Notes under the pieces: generated by a model
What the model saw: only the letters and a program-made list of their open reading frames with translations
Database searches by the model: none
What the model was told of the DNA's origin: nothing
In this document: one piece after another, positions 48,891-57,418 of the stretch
Layout of the letters: the number at the start of each line of letters is the position of its first letter
How positions within the stretch are numbered: the first letter of the stretch is position 1
Translations under genes and position numbers: made by a program
Source of the DNA: Amycolatopsis pithecellobii
GTDB taxonomy: Bacteria > Actinomycetota > Actinomycetes > Mycobacteriales > Pseudonocardiaceae
Assembly: GCF_009707865.1 (NCBI RefSeq)
Contig: NZ_WMBA01000024.1
Location: forward strand, 1-64,000
Length of the DNA: 64,000 nucleotides
Reading direction: 5' to 3'

Positions 48891-50276
48891 ATGTCGTTGG
48901 ACATCGCGATCAGGAACGGCACCCTGGCCACGGCCGACGCGACCTTCGAGTCCGATATCGGCATCTCCGACGGCAAGGTGGTGCTCATCTCGCAGAACCT
49001 GCCGGAGGCCAAGCGCGAAATCGACGCGACCGGCCGCATCGTCGTGCCGGGCGCGATCGACGTGCACACTCATTTCGACCGGGTGCACAGCTGGCACGGC
49101 AAGAAGAACACCGACGACTACGAGACCGGCACCCGTGCGGCCGCGATCGGCGGTATCACCACCGTCGTCAACTTCGCATTCCAGGAGCCGGGCTGGGATC
49201 TGCGGCAGGGCATCGACCACGAACTCGCCCTCGCAGACGGCAACGCGCACATCGACTTCGGGCTGCACACCGTCGTCGCCGACCTGAGTGTCGACGGCAC
49301 GCTGTCGGCGATCAAGTCGGTCGCCGACGAAGGCTACGCCAGCGTCAAGATCTTCACCGCGGTGCCGCATGTCGGGCTCACCGACCCCGAGATCCTCAAG
49401 GTGCTCGAGGTCTGTCGTGACGATGGCGTGCTGGTCAGTGTGCACGCCGAGGACGACCCGCTGTGCAACCACCTCGTGAACCACTACCTCGAAGCCGGCA
49501 AGACACACGTCAGGTACTTCCCGAAGGCTCGTCCGCCGGTCGCCGAGGCGCTGGCCACCGGCCGTGTTGCCGCCTACGCACGTGAGCTGGGCGCGCCGGT
49601 GTATTTCGTGCACCTGTCGTCGCGCAAGGCACTGCAGGAGGTGCGACGTTCGCGCGAGGAGGGCGGCGAAGTCTATGTCGAGACACGTCCGGTCTACCTG
49701 TATCTGGACGAGTCGCGTTACGAACTTCCCGACAACCAGGGCAATCTCTACGTGTGCCTGCCGCCGCTACGGTCCAAAATGGACCAGGAGACGCTCTGGC
49801 AGGGCATGCGCAACGGCGAGATCCAGACCTACGCCACCGACCACGCACCATGGACGTCAAGTCAGAAGCTGGACGCCCCGAACTTCTCGCGGATCCCGGC
49901 CGGCGTCGCCAATGTCCAGACCAGCATCGGCATGCTGTACTCCGACGGCGTGACGCGAGGCAAGATCTCGCTCCAGCAGTTCGTCGCCGTCACCTCCACG
50001 AACCCGGCAAAGCTGTTCGGCATGTGGCCGCGCAAGGGCACGCTCACGCCCGGTGCCGACGCCGACATCGTGCTCATCGACCCGAGACGCGCCGTCGAGC
50101 TGCAGAACGGCGGCCTGGCCTCGAATGTCGACTATGACCCGTACGCCGGCTACCAGGGCGTGGGCTGGCCGGTCATGACCATTTCTCGCGGCGAAATCGT
50201 CGCCGAGGAGGGCCGCATCCTGAGTAAGCCGGGTCGCGGCCGCGTGGTCAAACGCTCCCGGTTCCAGTCGCTGTGA
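48891..50276 (+). CDS. Dihydropyrimidinase/hydantoinase-family cyclic amidase
   Basis: 461 residues. The full binuclear metal site is visible: His59 and His61 (DVHTHF), carbamylated-lysine candidate Lys153 (ASVKIF), His184 (VHAED), His240 (FVHLSS) and Asp316 (YATDHAP). Family members open cyclic amides or imides such as dihydrouracil, hydantoins or phthalimide. It starts a coupled operon with an amidohydrolase and an amidase, suggesting ring opening followed by further amide hydrolysis. A divergent paralog lies at 57.4-58.8 kb. Confidence 0.92.
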   Translation: MSLDIAIRNGTLATADATFESDIGISDGKVVLISQNLPEAKREIDATGRIVVPGAIDVHTHFDRVHSWHGKKNTDDYETGTRAAAIGGITTVVNFAFQEPGWDLRQGIDHELALADGNAHIDFGLHTVVADLSVDGTLSAIKSVADEGYASVKIFTAVPHVGLTDPEILKVLEVCRDDGVLVSVHAEDDPLCNHLVNHYLEAGKTHVRYFPKARPPVAEALATGRVAAYARELGAPVYFVHLSSRKALQEVRRSREEGGEVYVETRPVYLYLDESRYELPDNQGNLYVCLPPLRSKMDQETLWQGMRNGEIQTYATDHAPWTSSQKLDAPNFSRIPAGVANVQTSIGMLYSDGVTRGKISLQQFVAVTSTNPAKLFGMWPRKGTLTPGADADIVLIDPRRAVELQNGGLASNVDYDPYAGYQGVGWPVMTISRGEIVAEEGRILSKPGRGRVVKRSRFQSL

Positions 50277-51280
50277 CGGCCGCGGACGGCGGGTCCGTCT
50301 ACGACTCGCATATGCACTACGTGCCGCGCGCAGCGCTGGCGCAACTCGACGTGCCGGGCATGGAACGGCTCGGCGTGCGTTACGACGCCGAGCTGGACCG
50401 ATTCGTCCGCATCGGCGAGACGCACCAGGGTATCCCGTCGTCACTCCTCGACTTGCAGGATCCGGTCGACGGCGGCGGGCATCCCGTGATTCAGGTGCTC
50501 AGCCCGTGGAGCGACCTGATCCGGGACGACGTGCCGGAACGCGAAGGCGCCGACTGGTGCCGCGTCCTGAACGACGCGGTGTGGCGCGACATCGAGCAGC
50601 GCGCCGGCTTCCGGGCCTATGCGGCGATCCCGATCTCCTCGCCCGAGGTCGCGGCCGAGGAGTTCGAGCGGGCGGTGTCGCTCGGCTTCGTCGGCGGGAT
50701 GATCCCCACGCAGGTCGGCGGTCGGAACCTCGACGATTGGGGCATCGACCCGCTGCTGGAGGTGTCGGAGCGCCTGGGCGCGCCGATCTTCGTGCACCCG
50801 GCTAAGACTTTCGGCCGGGAGCGGTTCATGAAGCACTTCCTGCGGAACATGTGCGGGTACCCGTTCGAGACGACGGTCGCGGCGTTCAGCCTCTTTTTCT
50901 CCGCCGCGTTCGAGCGTTATCCCGGAGCCCGGGTGCTCCTGTCGCACTGTGGCGGCACGCTGCCGTTCCTGGCCGGCCGCGCGGTGCACGCCACCTCCGC
51001 GGTGCCCGATTTCGGCCGGGCCGGGCTGTCGGTGCGCGACATCGTCGAGCCGTTCTTTTTCGACTGCGTGGTCGCGGACCCGGACGCGCTCGCTTTCGGG
51101 CTGGCCGTGGTCGGTCCCGAGCGGATGGTGCTGGGCTCCGACGGTCCGTTCTCGATGGGGCTCGCCGACCCGGTTTCGCAGGTCCGGGAGGCGGCCCGGA
51201 TCGCGGGGCTGGATCCGGAGGCGGTGTTCCGGGCGGTGGCGATCCAGACGCCGGAACGGATGTACGGGGCGGCGGGATGA
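50273..51280 (+). CDS. Amidohydrolase_2 (ACMSD-like decarboxylase or hydrolase)
   Basis: 335 residues from GTG 50273, overlapping the previous stop (GTGA). Metal ligands are complete: HxH in YDSHMHY, His in FVHPAK, His in LLSHCGGTLPFL and Asp in LGSDGPF. The HCGGTLPF and GSDGPF motifs match aminocarboxymuconate-semialdehyde decarboxylase relatives. It should decarboxylate an aromatic or ring-cleavage acid, or hydrolyse one, in the GntR-island pathway. Confidence 0.9.
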   Translation: MTAADGGSVYDSHMHYVPRAALAQLDVPGMERLGVRYDAELDRFVRIGETHQGIPSSLLDLQDPVDGGGHPVIQVLSPWSDLIRDDVPEREGADWCRVLNDAVWRDIEQRAGFRAYAAIPISSPEVAAEEFERAVSLGFVGGMIPTQVGGRNLDDWGIDPLLEVSERLGAPIFVHPAKTFGRERFMKHFLRNMCGYPFETTVAAFSLFFSAAFERYPGARVLLSHCGGTLPFLAGRAVHATSAVPDFGRAGLSVRDIVEPFFFDCVVADPDALAFGLAVVGPERMVLGSDGPFSMGLADPVSQVREAARIAGLDPEAVFRAVAIQTPERMYGAAG

Positions 51281-52680
51281 ACTCCGGCGTGGCCGGACTC
51301 ACGGCCGGCGAGCTGGGCCGCGCCTATCGCGACGGCCAACTTTCGCCGGCGGAGGCGGTGGGTCTCCTCGCGACCAGGATCGAGGAGACCGGCCCCGTTC
51401 TCGGTGCGTTCGCGGCACTGCGTCTGGACCAGGCGATCGACGAGGCGCGGCAACGGTCGGACGAACTCGCCCGAGGCGAGGACCGCGGCCCGTTGCACGG
51501 CATTCCCCTCGGGGTCAAGGAACTCTTCGACGTCGCGGGACTGCCCACGTGCTACGGCTCGGCCGTGTTCGGCAGCCGGGTGCCGGACACCGATGCGAGC
51601 GCCGTGGCCCGGCTGCGGGCGGCCGGCGCCGTGGTCGTGGGCTCGACTCGGTCACACGAGTTCGGGTGGGGGATCACCTCCCAGCACCCGACGCTCGGAG
51701 GTGTCCGCAACCCGTGGGATCTCTCCCGCGTGCCGGGCGGGTCCAGTGGCGGCTCGGCGGCGGCCGTCGCCGCCGGGCTGGTGCCACTGGCCATCGGCAC
51801 GGACACGGGCGGGTCGGTGCGCATTCCGGCGGCCTTCTGCGGCGTCATCGGCTTCAAGCCGACGTTCGGTCGGATCGGACGCCGCGGAGCGATGCCGTTG
51901 GCTCCGTCGCTCGATCATGTCGGCGTCCTCGCGCGTGACGCCAGGGATGCCGCGTTGTGCGCCGGTGCGATGACCGGCGATCCCGGCGAATGCGTGGCCG
52001 GGCAGCCGGCCGCGGTAAGGCTCCGATTCCTGCACCCGCCGGACAGCGAACTCGAAGAACTCGACAGCGATTACCGTTTCGCGCTGACCCGGACGCTGGC
52101 GGTCCTTTCGGATGCCGGCGCCACGCTGCATCCCTACCCGCCGGCGGGCGGACCAGCGCGTGCTGCGTTCGGGCCGATACAGCTGGCCGAGGCGTACCAC
52201 CACCATTCCGAAATCCTGCGAACCTACCCGGTCCTGGCGGCCGCATATGGCGAGGATGTCCGGCAGCGTCTCGTGCTCGGTGCCCGCGTGACACTGCGGG
52301 AATACGTCAACGCGACTTACGAACGACAGCGCCTCACCCGCCGCATCGAAAGGAATCTGGACGGGGTGGACGCCATGATCTCGCCGGTCTCGAGCCGAGG
52401 GCCGGCCTCGGTGCGCGAACCCGATGTGGTCGTCCATCGCGGCAGGCCGGTTGCCTTGCGGGATGTCGTGCTCGGTCACACCGTGCCACAGAACCTGTCC
52501 GGGCTGCCGGCCATCGCCATCTGCGTCGGCGTTGACCGCGCCGGCTTGCCGATCGGTGTTCAGCTGACCGGGGCGAGAGGGCGTGACGAGGCGCTTGTCC
52601 TGCTCGCGCAGCGAGTGGTCGAACTGCTGGCCGCCGCGGGAGGGCAAGGATTCACGGCCCCTACCCTGCCCACAACATAG
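51277..52680 (+). CDS. Amidase signature family enzyme
   Basis: 467 residues. The Ser-cisSer-Lys triad is complete: Lys in IPLGVKELFD near 76, cis-Ser in PGGSSGGSAAA near 152, and nucleophile Ser in DTGGSVRIPA near 176. ATG 51277 overlaps the preceding stop (ATGA). It hydrolyses linear amides, fitting the product expected from a cyclic amidase in the same operon. The substrate cannot be named. Confidence 0.94.
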   Translation: MNSGVAGLTAGELGRAYRDGQLSPAEAVGLLATRIEETGPVLGAFAALRLDQAIDEARQRSDELARGEDRGPLHGIPLGVKELFDVAGLPTCYGSAVFGSRVPDTDASAVARLRAAGAVVVGSTRSHEFGWGITSQHPTLGGVRNPWDLSRVPGGSSGGSAAAVAAGLVPLAIGTDTGGSVRIPAAFCGVIGFKPTFGRIGRRGAMPLAPSLDHVGVLARDARDAALCAGAMTGDPGECVAGQPAAVRLRFLHPPDSELEELDSDYRFALTRTLAVLSDAGATLHPYPPAGGPARAAFGPIQLAEAYHHHSEILRTYPVLAAAYGEDVRQRLVLGARVTLREYVNATYERQRLTRRIERNLDGVDAMISPVSSRGPASVREPDVVVHRGRPVALRDVVLGHTVPQNLSGLPAIAICVGVDRAGLPIGVQLTGARGRDEALVLLAQRVVELLAAAGGQGFTAPTLPTT

Positions 52681-52693
52681 ACGAAATTTTGTA

Positions 52694-52707
52694 CATCATA
52701 TATGATG
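52694..52707. promoter_or_regulatory. GntR-type site b, perfect palindrome
   Basis: CATCATATATGATG, a perfect 14-base palindrome containing ATCATATAT (52695-52703), 31 bases before the amidohydrolase ATG at 52738. Confidence 0.75.
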
Positions 52708-52737
52708 GTAAGAGTTCCGTCGAAAAGAGGGTTCGTC

Positions 52738-53943
52738 ATGGGGTACATCGACATCGACAGCCACGTTCTCGAATGTGACGACACATGGGAGTACTTCGAC
52801 CCCGCCGAACGTGAGCATCGCCCGTTCCAGTTGCGGATGGACACGCAGAAGGTCGGCGGGGCCGGTACTTCGTTCGGCGCGCTTTGGCGCTTGGGCGACG
52901 CATGGTCCGGAGTTTTCCCGCCGGACGCGATGTTGCATGACGGGGCTGGTAACCGGTATGACCCCGATACGGTGACGATGCGGGACCCGTCCCGGCGAAT
53001 CGCCGAACTCGACACCCTCGGCATCGACGTGCAGATGTTGTACACCACGACCTTCCTCACCGCCGGAATGCGACACCCGGTCGCCGAAGCCGCGATCAAG
53101 CGCAGCTGGAACCGGTGGATGGCCGAACGGGTCGCCGACTCCGGCGGGCGGTTCTCCTGGGCAGCGGAAATACCCGTGCGGATGCTCGACCGTGCCGTCC
53201 AGGAGGCGGAGTTCGCCGCTGAGCACGGTGCGAAGGCGGTGCATCTGCATGCCGTCGAAAGCGGTTGCTACCTCGACGATCCCTACTTCGATCACCTGTT
53301 CACGCGGCTGCAGGCCCTCGATCTCACGATCGTCGTGCACATCGCGGCGCCGTTGGCCAGCAGCCGTGCCGTGTTCTCGATAGGGACCGCGTTCCGGAGC
53401 ATGGCACCGTACATGGACCACCTCGCGTCGCCTCTGTCGGCATTCTGGACGGTGCTGGCAACCGATCTCCACAAGCGGTATCCGAAGTTGCGTTTCTTCT
53501 TCAGCGAAGTCGGGGCGATGTGGACGTTCTCGCTCCTGCATCACTGGGAACGGATCAAGGCGAGCCAGTCCGCGGACTTCCGGGTCAGGCGGATCGACCC
53601 GGCGGTGCTGGAGGAGAAGAACATCTTCATCGGCTGCTTCGTCGATGAGGATCTTGCGCTCCTGACGTCGCGGCTGGGCGAGAACGTGCTCGCGTTCGGG
53701 ACCGACTACGGGCACAACGATCTGTCTTCGCAGCTGGGCGGGCATACCGCGATCGTGGAGCGGGACGACATCTCCGCCGGGATCGCGCGCAAGATCGTCG
53801 ATGACAACGGCCGGCGTGCCTTCGGGCTCGATTCGGCGTTCCGGCCGGCCGACTCGATCGAAGCCTCGGCCGAGCTGCCGCACACACGTGCGGTCCAGAG
53901 TGCGGCCGCCGGGGCGCTCGGCGTCGTGAGTATCGGCGTTTGA
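52738..53943 (+). CDS. Amidohydrolase_2 (COG2159 type)
   Basis: 401 residues from ATG 52738 (AAAGAGG upstream; an earlier ATG at 52702 would fall inside the operator). Metal residues are of the DxDxHxxE form (DIDSHVLE), with His in VVHIAAPL, Glu in FFFSEVGAMW and Asp in FGTDYGHND. This subgroup sits in many actinomycete oxygenase clusters and includes decarboxylases and C-C hydrolases; the reaction here is unknown. It heads a short operon with the flavin reductase. Confidence 0.88.
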   Translation: MGYIDIDSHVLECDDTWEYFDPAEREHRPFQLRMDTQKVGGAGTSFGALWRLGDAWSGVFPPDAMLHDGAGNRYDPDTVTMRDPSRRIAELDTLGIDVQMLYTTTFLTAGMRHPVAEAAIKRSWNRWMAERVADSGGRFSWAAEIPVRMLDRAVQEAEFAAEHGAKAVHLHAVESGCYLDDPYFDHLFTRLQALDLTIVVHIAAPLASSRAVFSIGTAFRSMAPYMDHLASPLSAFWTVLATDLHKRYPKLRFFFSEVGAMWTFSLLHHWERIKASQSADFRVRRIDPAVLEEKNIFIGCFVDEDLALLTSRLGENVLAFGTDYGHNDLSSQLGGHTAIVERDDISAGIARKIVDDNGRRAFGLDSAFRPADSIEASAELPHTRAVQSAAAGALGVVSIGV

Positions 53944-53977
53944 CCCCGTGCCGCGAGAGCCGTGATGGAGGTGATGC

Positions 53978-54511
53978 ATGAGCAGGGGATCAGTGCGTGA
54001 CGCGGTCCGGATCACCGAGTGCGACGCGTCGGCCGGCCCGGACTTCCGGCGAGCGATGTCGCGATTCGCGTCCGGCGTCGTCCTGGTCACGGCTCGCGAC
54101 GGTGAAGACCTCGTCGGGATGACGTGTCAATCGTTCACGAGCCTGTCCTTGAAACCGCCGTTGGTCACCTTTGCTGCCGGCCGCGGGTCGACGAGCTTCC
54201 CGCGCCTGTGTGACGCGGGGGAGGTGTGCATCAGCGTGCTGTCCCGGGAACAAGACTGGCTCTCCAGTCAGTTCGCGGTCAGCGGCGGCGACAAGTGGCG
54301 ATCGGTCGGCTGGAGCCCCGGTCGCAACGGCGCACCCCGCGTCAGCGATGCCGTGATGTGGTGCGAGGGCCGGATCGAAATCGTACACGAGGTGGGGGAT
54401 CATCTGCTCGCCATCGTGGCGGTCTCCAGCCTGGCCACCGCCGATGGACCGGTCTCGCCGCTGATCTTCCATGACGGCCGCTATACCGGTCTTCACCATG
54501 CCGCCGGATAA
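53978..54511 (+). CDS. Flavin reductase (FMN-binding split barrel)
   Basis: 177 residues. FRRAMSRFASGVVLVTA near 24-40, MTCQSFTSLSLKPPLVTF, GEVCISVLSREQDWLSSQFA and HDGRYTGL are the usual HpaC/ActVB-like motifs. GGAGGT lies before ATG 53978. These enzymes supply reduced FMN to a two-component monooxygenase. No obvious oxygenase partner of that type is in this island, so the partner may lie outside the window or the gene may serve another reductive role. Confidence 0.92.
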   Translation: MSRGSVRDAVRITECDASAGPDFRRAMSRFASGVVLVTARDGEDLVGMTCQSFTSLSLKPPLVTFAAGRGSTSFPRLCDAGEVCISVLSREQDWLSSQFAVSGGDKWRSVGWSPGRNGAPRVSDAVMWCEGRIEIVHEVGDHLLAIVAVSSLATADGPVSPLIFHDGRYTGLHHAAG

Positions 54512-54525
54512 ACCCAACGGCTACG

Positions 54526-54534
54526 ATCCTATAT
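54526..54534. promoter_or_regulatory. GntR-type site c, before the Rieske operon
   Basis: ATCCTATAT inside an AT-rich stretch, 24 bases before the Rieske alpha-subunit GTG. The left half matches sites a and b; the right half is degenerate. Confidence 0.6.
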
Positions 54535-54558
54535 TATATTTGAACAAGAGGAGGGGTC

Positions 54559-55908
54559 GTGGAACCCTACGTCGTTGACGACATGGAGTCTTCGCGGTTC
54601 GTCGTGCACCGCCGCACGATGACCGACGCCGAGTTGTTCGAGTGCGAGCGCCGACTGGTCTTCGATCGCTGCTGGTTGTATCTGGGCCACGAGTCGGAGA
54701 TCCGCGAGCCTCACTCGTTCCAGACCCGGACCCTCGCCGGCCGACCGCTGCTCATGCTCCGCCAGGCCGACGGCCGCGTCGCCGCGTTCATCAACTCCTG
54801 CACCCACCGCGGCGCCCCTGTGTGCAAAGAGGCCTCGGGCAAGAGCAAGTTCTTCCGCTGCTTCTACCATTTGTGGACCTTCGACACGACCGGCGCGCTC
54901 GTGAACGTCCCGGACGAGGAGTCGTACGGCGACACGCTCGACAAGCGCGCACTCGGGCTCGTGCCGGTGCCGCGGCTCGAGGCGTACCGCGGGTTCGTGT
55001 TCGTGTCGTTCGACCCGGCGATCGAGCCGCTGGCCGACTACCTGGGGCCGGCCGCGGATTACCTGGACCTGGTCGCGAACTCCGCCGAGACCGAGGTCGA
55101 GGTCATCCACGGCACGCATGGCTGGGGCGCCAGGGCGAACTGGAAGATGATGGTGGAGAACAGCATGGACTCCTACCACGTGCCGTTCGGACACAAGCGC
55201 TACCTCGACGCCATCACCTCGGCCGGGGTCACGTTCAAGCCCGCGGACGCGAAGTCCTCGGGCGGGTACGCGGCGAAAGCCGGGGGCTACGTCCAGGATC
55301 TCGGGCACGGCCACACTGTCACCGCGGGCGCGGGCGGCGGTTTCGGGCGTCCGGCGAGCGAGGTGGTCGAGGCCAAGCTGCGGGCGCGCCGCGAACGACT
55401 CGAGGCACTCCACGGCGCCGACTACGTGCACAGACTGCACGCGGGCCCACGCAACTGCTTCATCTTCCCGAACCTGTTCGTCATCGATTTGGTGATGGGC
55501 ACGACGGTGCGCCTGATCGACCCGGTGTCGGTGAACCAGATGCGGATCACCGGCTGGATGGTTGCGCCGCGCGACGAGGACCCCGATCTGCGCCAGTACC
55601 GTCTCGACAACTCCCTCGGGTTCTGGGGTCCGGCCGGCCTCGCCAGCCCCGACGACGTCGAGATCGTGGAGAGCTGTCAGGTCGCGTGCGAAGGTGCCGC
55701 GAACGAGCTGGGCTGGATCCAGAACTCGCGTGGGATCACCCGCGAGTCCCCGCTCGGTGTGGACGAGTACCAGATGCGCACGTTCTGGCGCCGCTGGAAT
55801 CAGCTGGTCACCGGCACCGAGCCGAAGGCCGAGAAGCACACGGTGACCTCGACCTTCCAGCTCGCCCAGCCGGAGTCCACCGAGTTGCGCGCGGCGGCCT
55901 GCCGATGA
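54559..55908 (+). CDS. Rieske non-heme iron oxygenase, alpha subunit
   Basis: 449 residues. Rieske centre Cys81, His83, Cys101 and His104 (CTH...CFYH). The catalytic iron site is Asp204, His207 and His212 (DSYHVPFGH), with DNSLGFWGP and the following Asp pair near the C-terminus. The length and the downstream beta subunit indicate an aromatic ring-hydroxylating dioxygenase of the benzoate/biphenyl-like group, giving a cis-dihydrodiol or hydroxylated ring. GTG 54559 follows AGGAGG. The stop overlaps the beta-subunit start. Confidence 0.95.
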   Translation: MEPYVVDDMESSRFVVHRRTMTDAELFECERRLVFDRCWLYLGHESEIREPHSFQTRTLAGRPLLMLRQADGRVAAFINSCTHRGAPVCKEASGKSKFFRCFYHLWTFDTTGALVNVPDEESYGDTLDKRALGLVPVPRLEAYRGFVFVSFDPAIEPLADYLGPAADYLDLVANSAETEVEVIHGTHGWGARANWKMMVENSMDSYHVPFGHKRYLDAITSAGVTFKPADAKSSGGYAAKAGGYVQDLGHGHTVTAGAGGGFGRPASEVVEAKLRARRERLEALHGADYVHRLHAGPRNCFIFPNLFVIDLVMGTTVRLIDPVSVNQMRITGWMVAPRDEDPDLRQYRLDNSLGFWGPAGLASPDDVEIVESCQVACEGAANELGWIQNSRGITRESPLGVDEYQMRTFWRRWNQLVTGTEPKAEKHTVTSTFQLAQPESTELRAAACR

Positions 55909-56405
55909 CAACGACGATCTCCGACGGCGTCGAGCTGCACTACCGCGTGGAGCGGTTCCTGTACGGCGAGGCCGAGCTCCTCGATGCCTGGCGGCTGCGT
56001 GACTGGCTGAAGCTTTTCACCGAGGACGCGCGGTACACGGTGCCGGCCACAGACCTCGCGGACCCCGACCCGGTCCACGATCTGTATCTGCTTAACGAGG
56101 ACTACGGCCGCCTCAAGGAGCGGGTCGATTCATTGCTGGGTAAGTGGGCGCACGCCGAGAACCCGGTTTCGACCACCCGGCGAGTGGTCACCAACGTCCG
56201 GGTGCGGCCCGACGGCGAGCACCTCGACGTCCGGGCCAACTTCGTCGTCTACCGCGCCCGTCGCGGTGCGAGCGACACGTACATCGGCGAGTACCGCCAT
56301 ACCCTTCTTTCCCTGCCGGACGGGACTTTCCGGTTCGCATCCCGCAGCGCCGTGCTGAGCCACGAAAACCTCTGCGCCCAGGGCAAGCTCAGCATCATCC
56401 TATGA
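55905..56405 (+). CDS. Rieske oxygenase, beta subunit
   Basis: 166 residues, SnoaL-like fold of small oxygenase subunits: VERFLYGEAELLDAWRLRDWLKLFTEDARYTVP near 14-46, then RVVTNVRV and LSVPDG-like turns, ending HENLCAQGKLSIIL. Coupled to the alpha subunit by ATGA and to the reductase by ATGA. It should form an alpha3beta3 hexamer with the alpha subunit. Confidence 0.93.
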   Translation: MTTTISDGVELHYRVERFLYGEAELLDAWRLRDWLKLFTEDARYTVPATDLADPDPVHDLYLLNEDYGRLKERVDSLLGKWAHAENPVSTTRRVVTNVRVRPDGEHLDVRANFVVYRARRGASDTYIGEYRHTLLSLPDGTFRFASRSAVLSHENLCAQGKLSIIL

Positions 56406-57379
56406 CGACAAAGGGACTCGATATGCCGTCCGGCGAGCACTGCCGCGACCTGGTGGTGACGGGGCGCGTACAGACTGCCGAGCGGGTCGTCGCCCTGACC
56501 ATGGAGGACCCGGCCGGCTGTCCGTTGCCGGACTGGACGCCGGGCGCGCACGTCGACCTCCTGCTCGAGGGCGGCACGCTCGTGCGGCAGTACTCCCTGT
56601 GCGGGGCACCGGATGACCGGCAGCGCTGGCGGCTGGGTGTGCTGGACGAACCCGGCGGCCGGGGCGGTTCGCGCCGCGTTCATGAGAGCGTGCACATCGG
56701 TGATCGCGTGGCCGTCCGCGGGCCGCGCAACCACTTCGAACTGGTACCGGCGGCGCGCTATCTGTTCGTGGCGGGCGGCATCGGGATCACCCCGATCCTC
56801 CCGATGATCGCGGCGGCCGAGGCGGCAGACGCGCAGTGGCGGCTGCACTATGGCGGGCGCAGCCGAGCGGCGATGGCGTTCCTCGGCGAAGTCGAACGGT
56901 ACGGGGACCGGGTCAGTGTCCGGCCCATGGACGAGCAGGGGCTCCTGCCGTTGGCGGAGATACTCGGCACCCCGTCCCCCGGAACGCTGGTGTACTGCTG
57001 TGGCCCCGAAAGCCTGCTGCTCGCCGTCGAGGAGTCCTGCGCGGCGTGGCCGCCAGGCTCCCTGCACGTCGAGCGATTCGCCCCCCAACAGCCGGTCGAG
57101 CCGTCGAACGACACCGCGTTCGAGGTGGAGTGCCGCCGGTCCGGGGTCACCGTAGACGTCGGGCCGGGACAGACGATCCTGCAAGCGCTCAAGGCGGCCG
57201 GAATCGGCGTCATGACCTCGTGCGAAGAGGGCATCTGCGGCACCTGTGAGACCCGCGTCCTCGACGGTATTCCGGAGCATCGCGACTCGGTGCTGGACGA
57301 GGCGGAGCAGGCCGCGAACACCTGCATGATGATCTGTGTCGGCCGTGCGAGGACTCCGCGACTGGTGCTCGATCTCTGA
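56402..57379 (+). CDS. Phthalate-dioxygenase-reductase-type electron carrier (FMN, NAD, 2Fe-2S)
   Basis: 325 residues. FMN-binding RQYSLCG near 61, NAD motif GGIGITPILPM near 125, and a C-terminal plant-type 2Fe-2S domain with CEEGICGTC and a later Cys in CMMICVG. This order (flavin-NAD-FeS) is the PDR/VanB class. It should feed electrons from NADH to the Rieske oxygenase encoded just upstream, completing a two-component system. Confidence 0.95.
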   Translation: MTTKGLDMPSGEHCRDLVVTGRVQTAERVVALTMEDPAGCPLPDWTPGAHVDLLLEGGTLVRQYSLCGAPDDRQRWRLGVLDEPGGRGGSRRVHESVHIGDRVAVRGPRNHFELVPAARYLFVAGGIGITPILPMIAAAEAADAQWRLHYGGRSRAAMAFLGEVERYGDRVSVRPMDEQGLLPLAEILGTPSPGTLVYCCGPESLLLAVEESCAAWPPGSLHVERFAPQQPVEPSNDTAFEVECRRSGVTVDVGPGQTILQALKAAGIGVMTSCEEGICGTCETRVLDGIPEHRDSVLDEAEQAANTCMMICVGRARTPRLVLDL

Positions 57380-57398
57380 GCAACCTCAGCCATGGCGG

Positions 57399-57418
57399 GC
57401 AGCGGTCTAGACCGCTGC
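57399..57418. terminator. 20-bp perfect palindrome between convergent genes
   Basis: GCAGCGGTCTAGACCGCTGC, perfectly symmetrical with no loop, starts 19 bases after the reductase stop and spans the TAG stop of the minus-strand dihydropyrimidinase. Likely a shared terminator or a protein-binding site. Confidence 0.5.
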
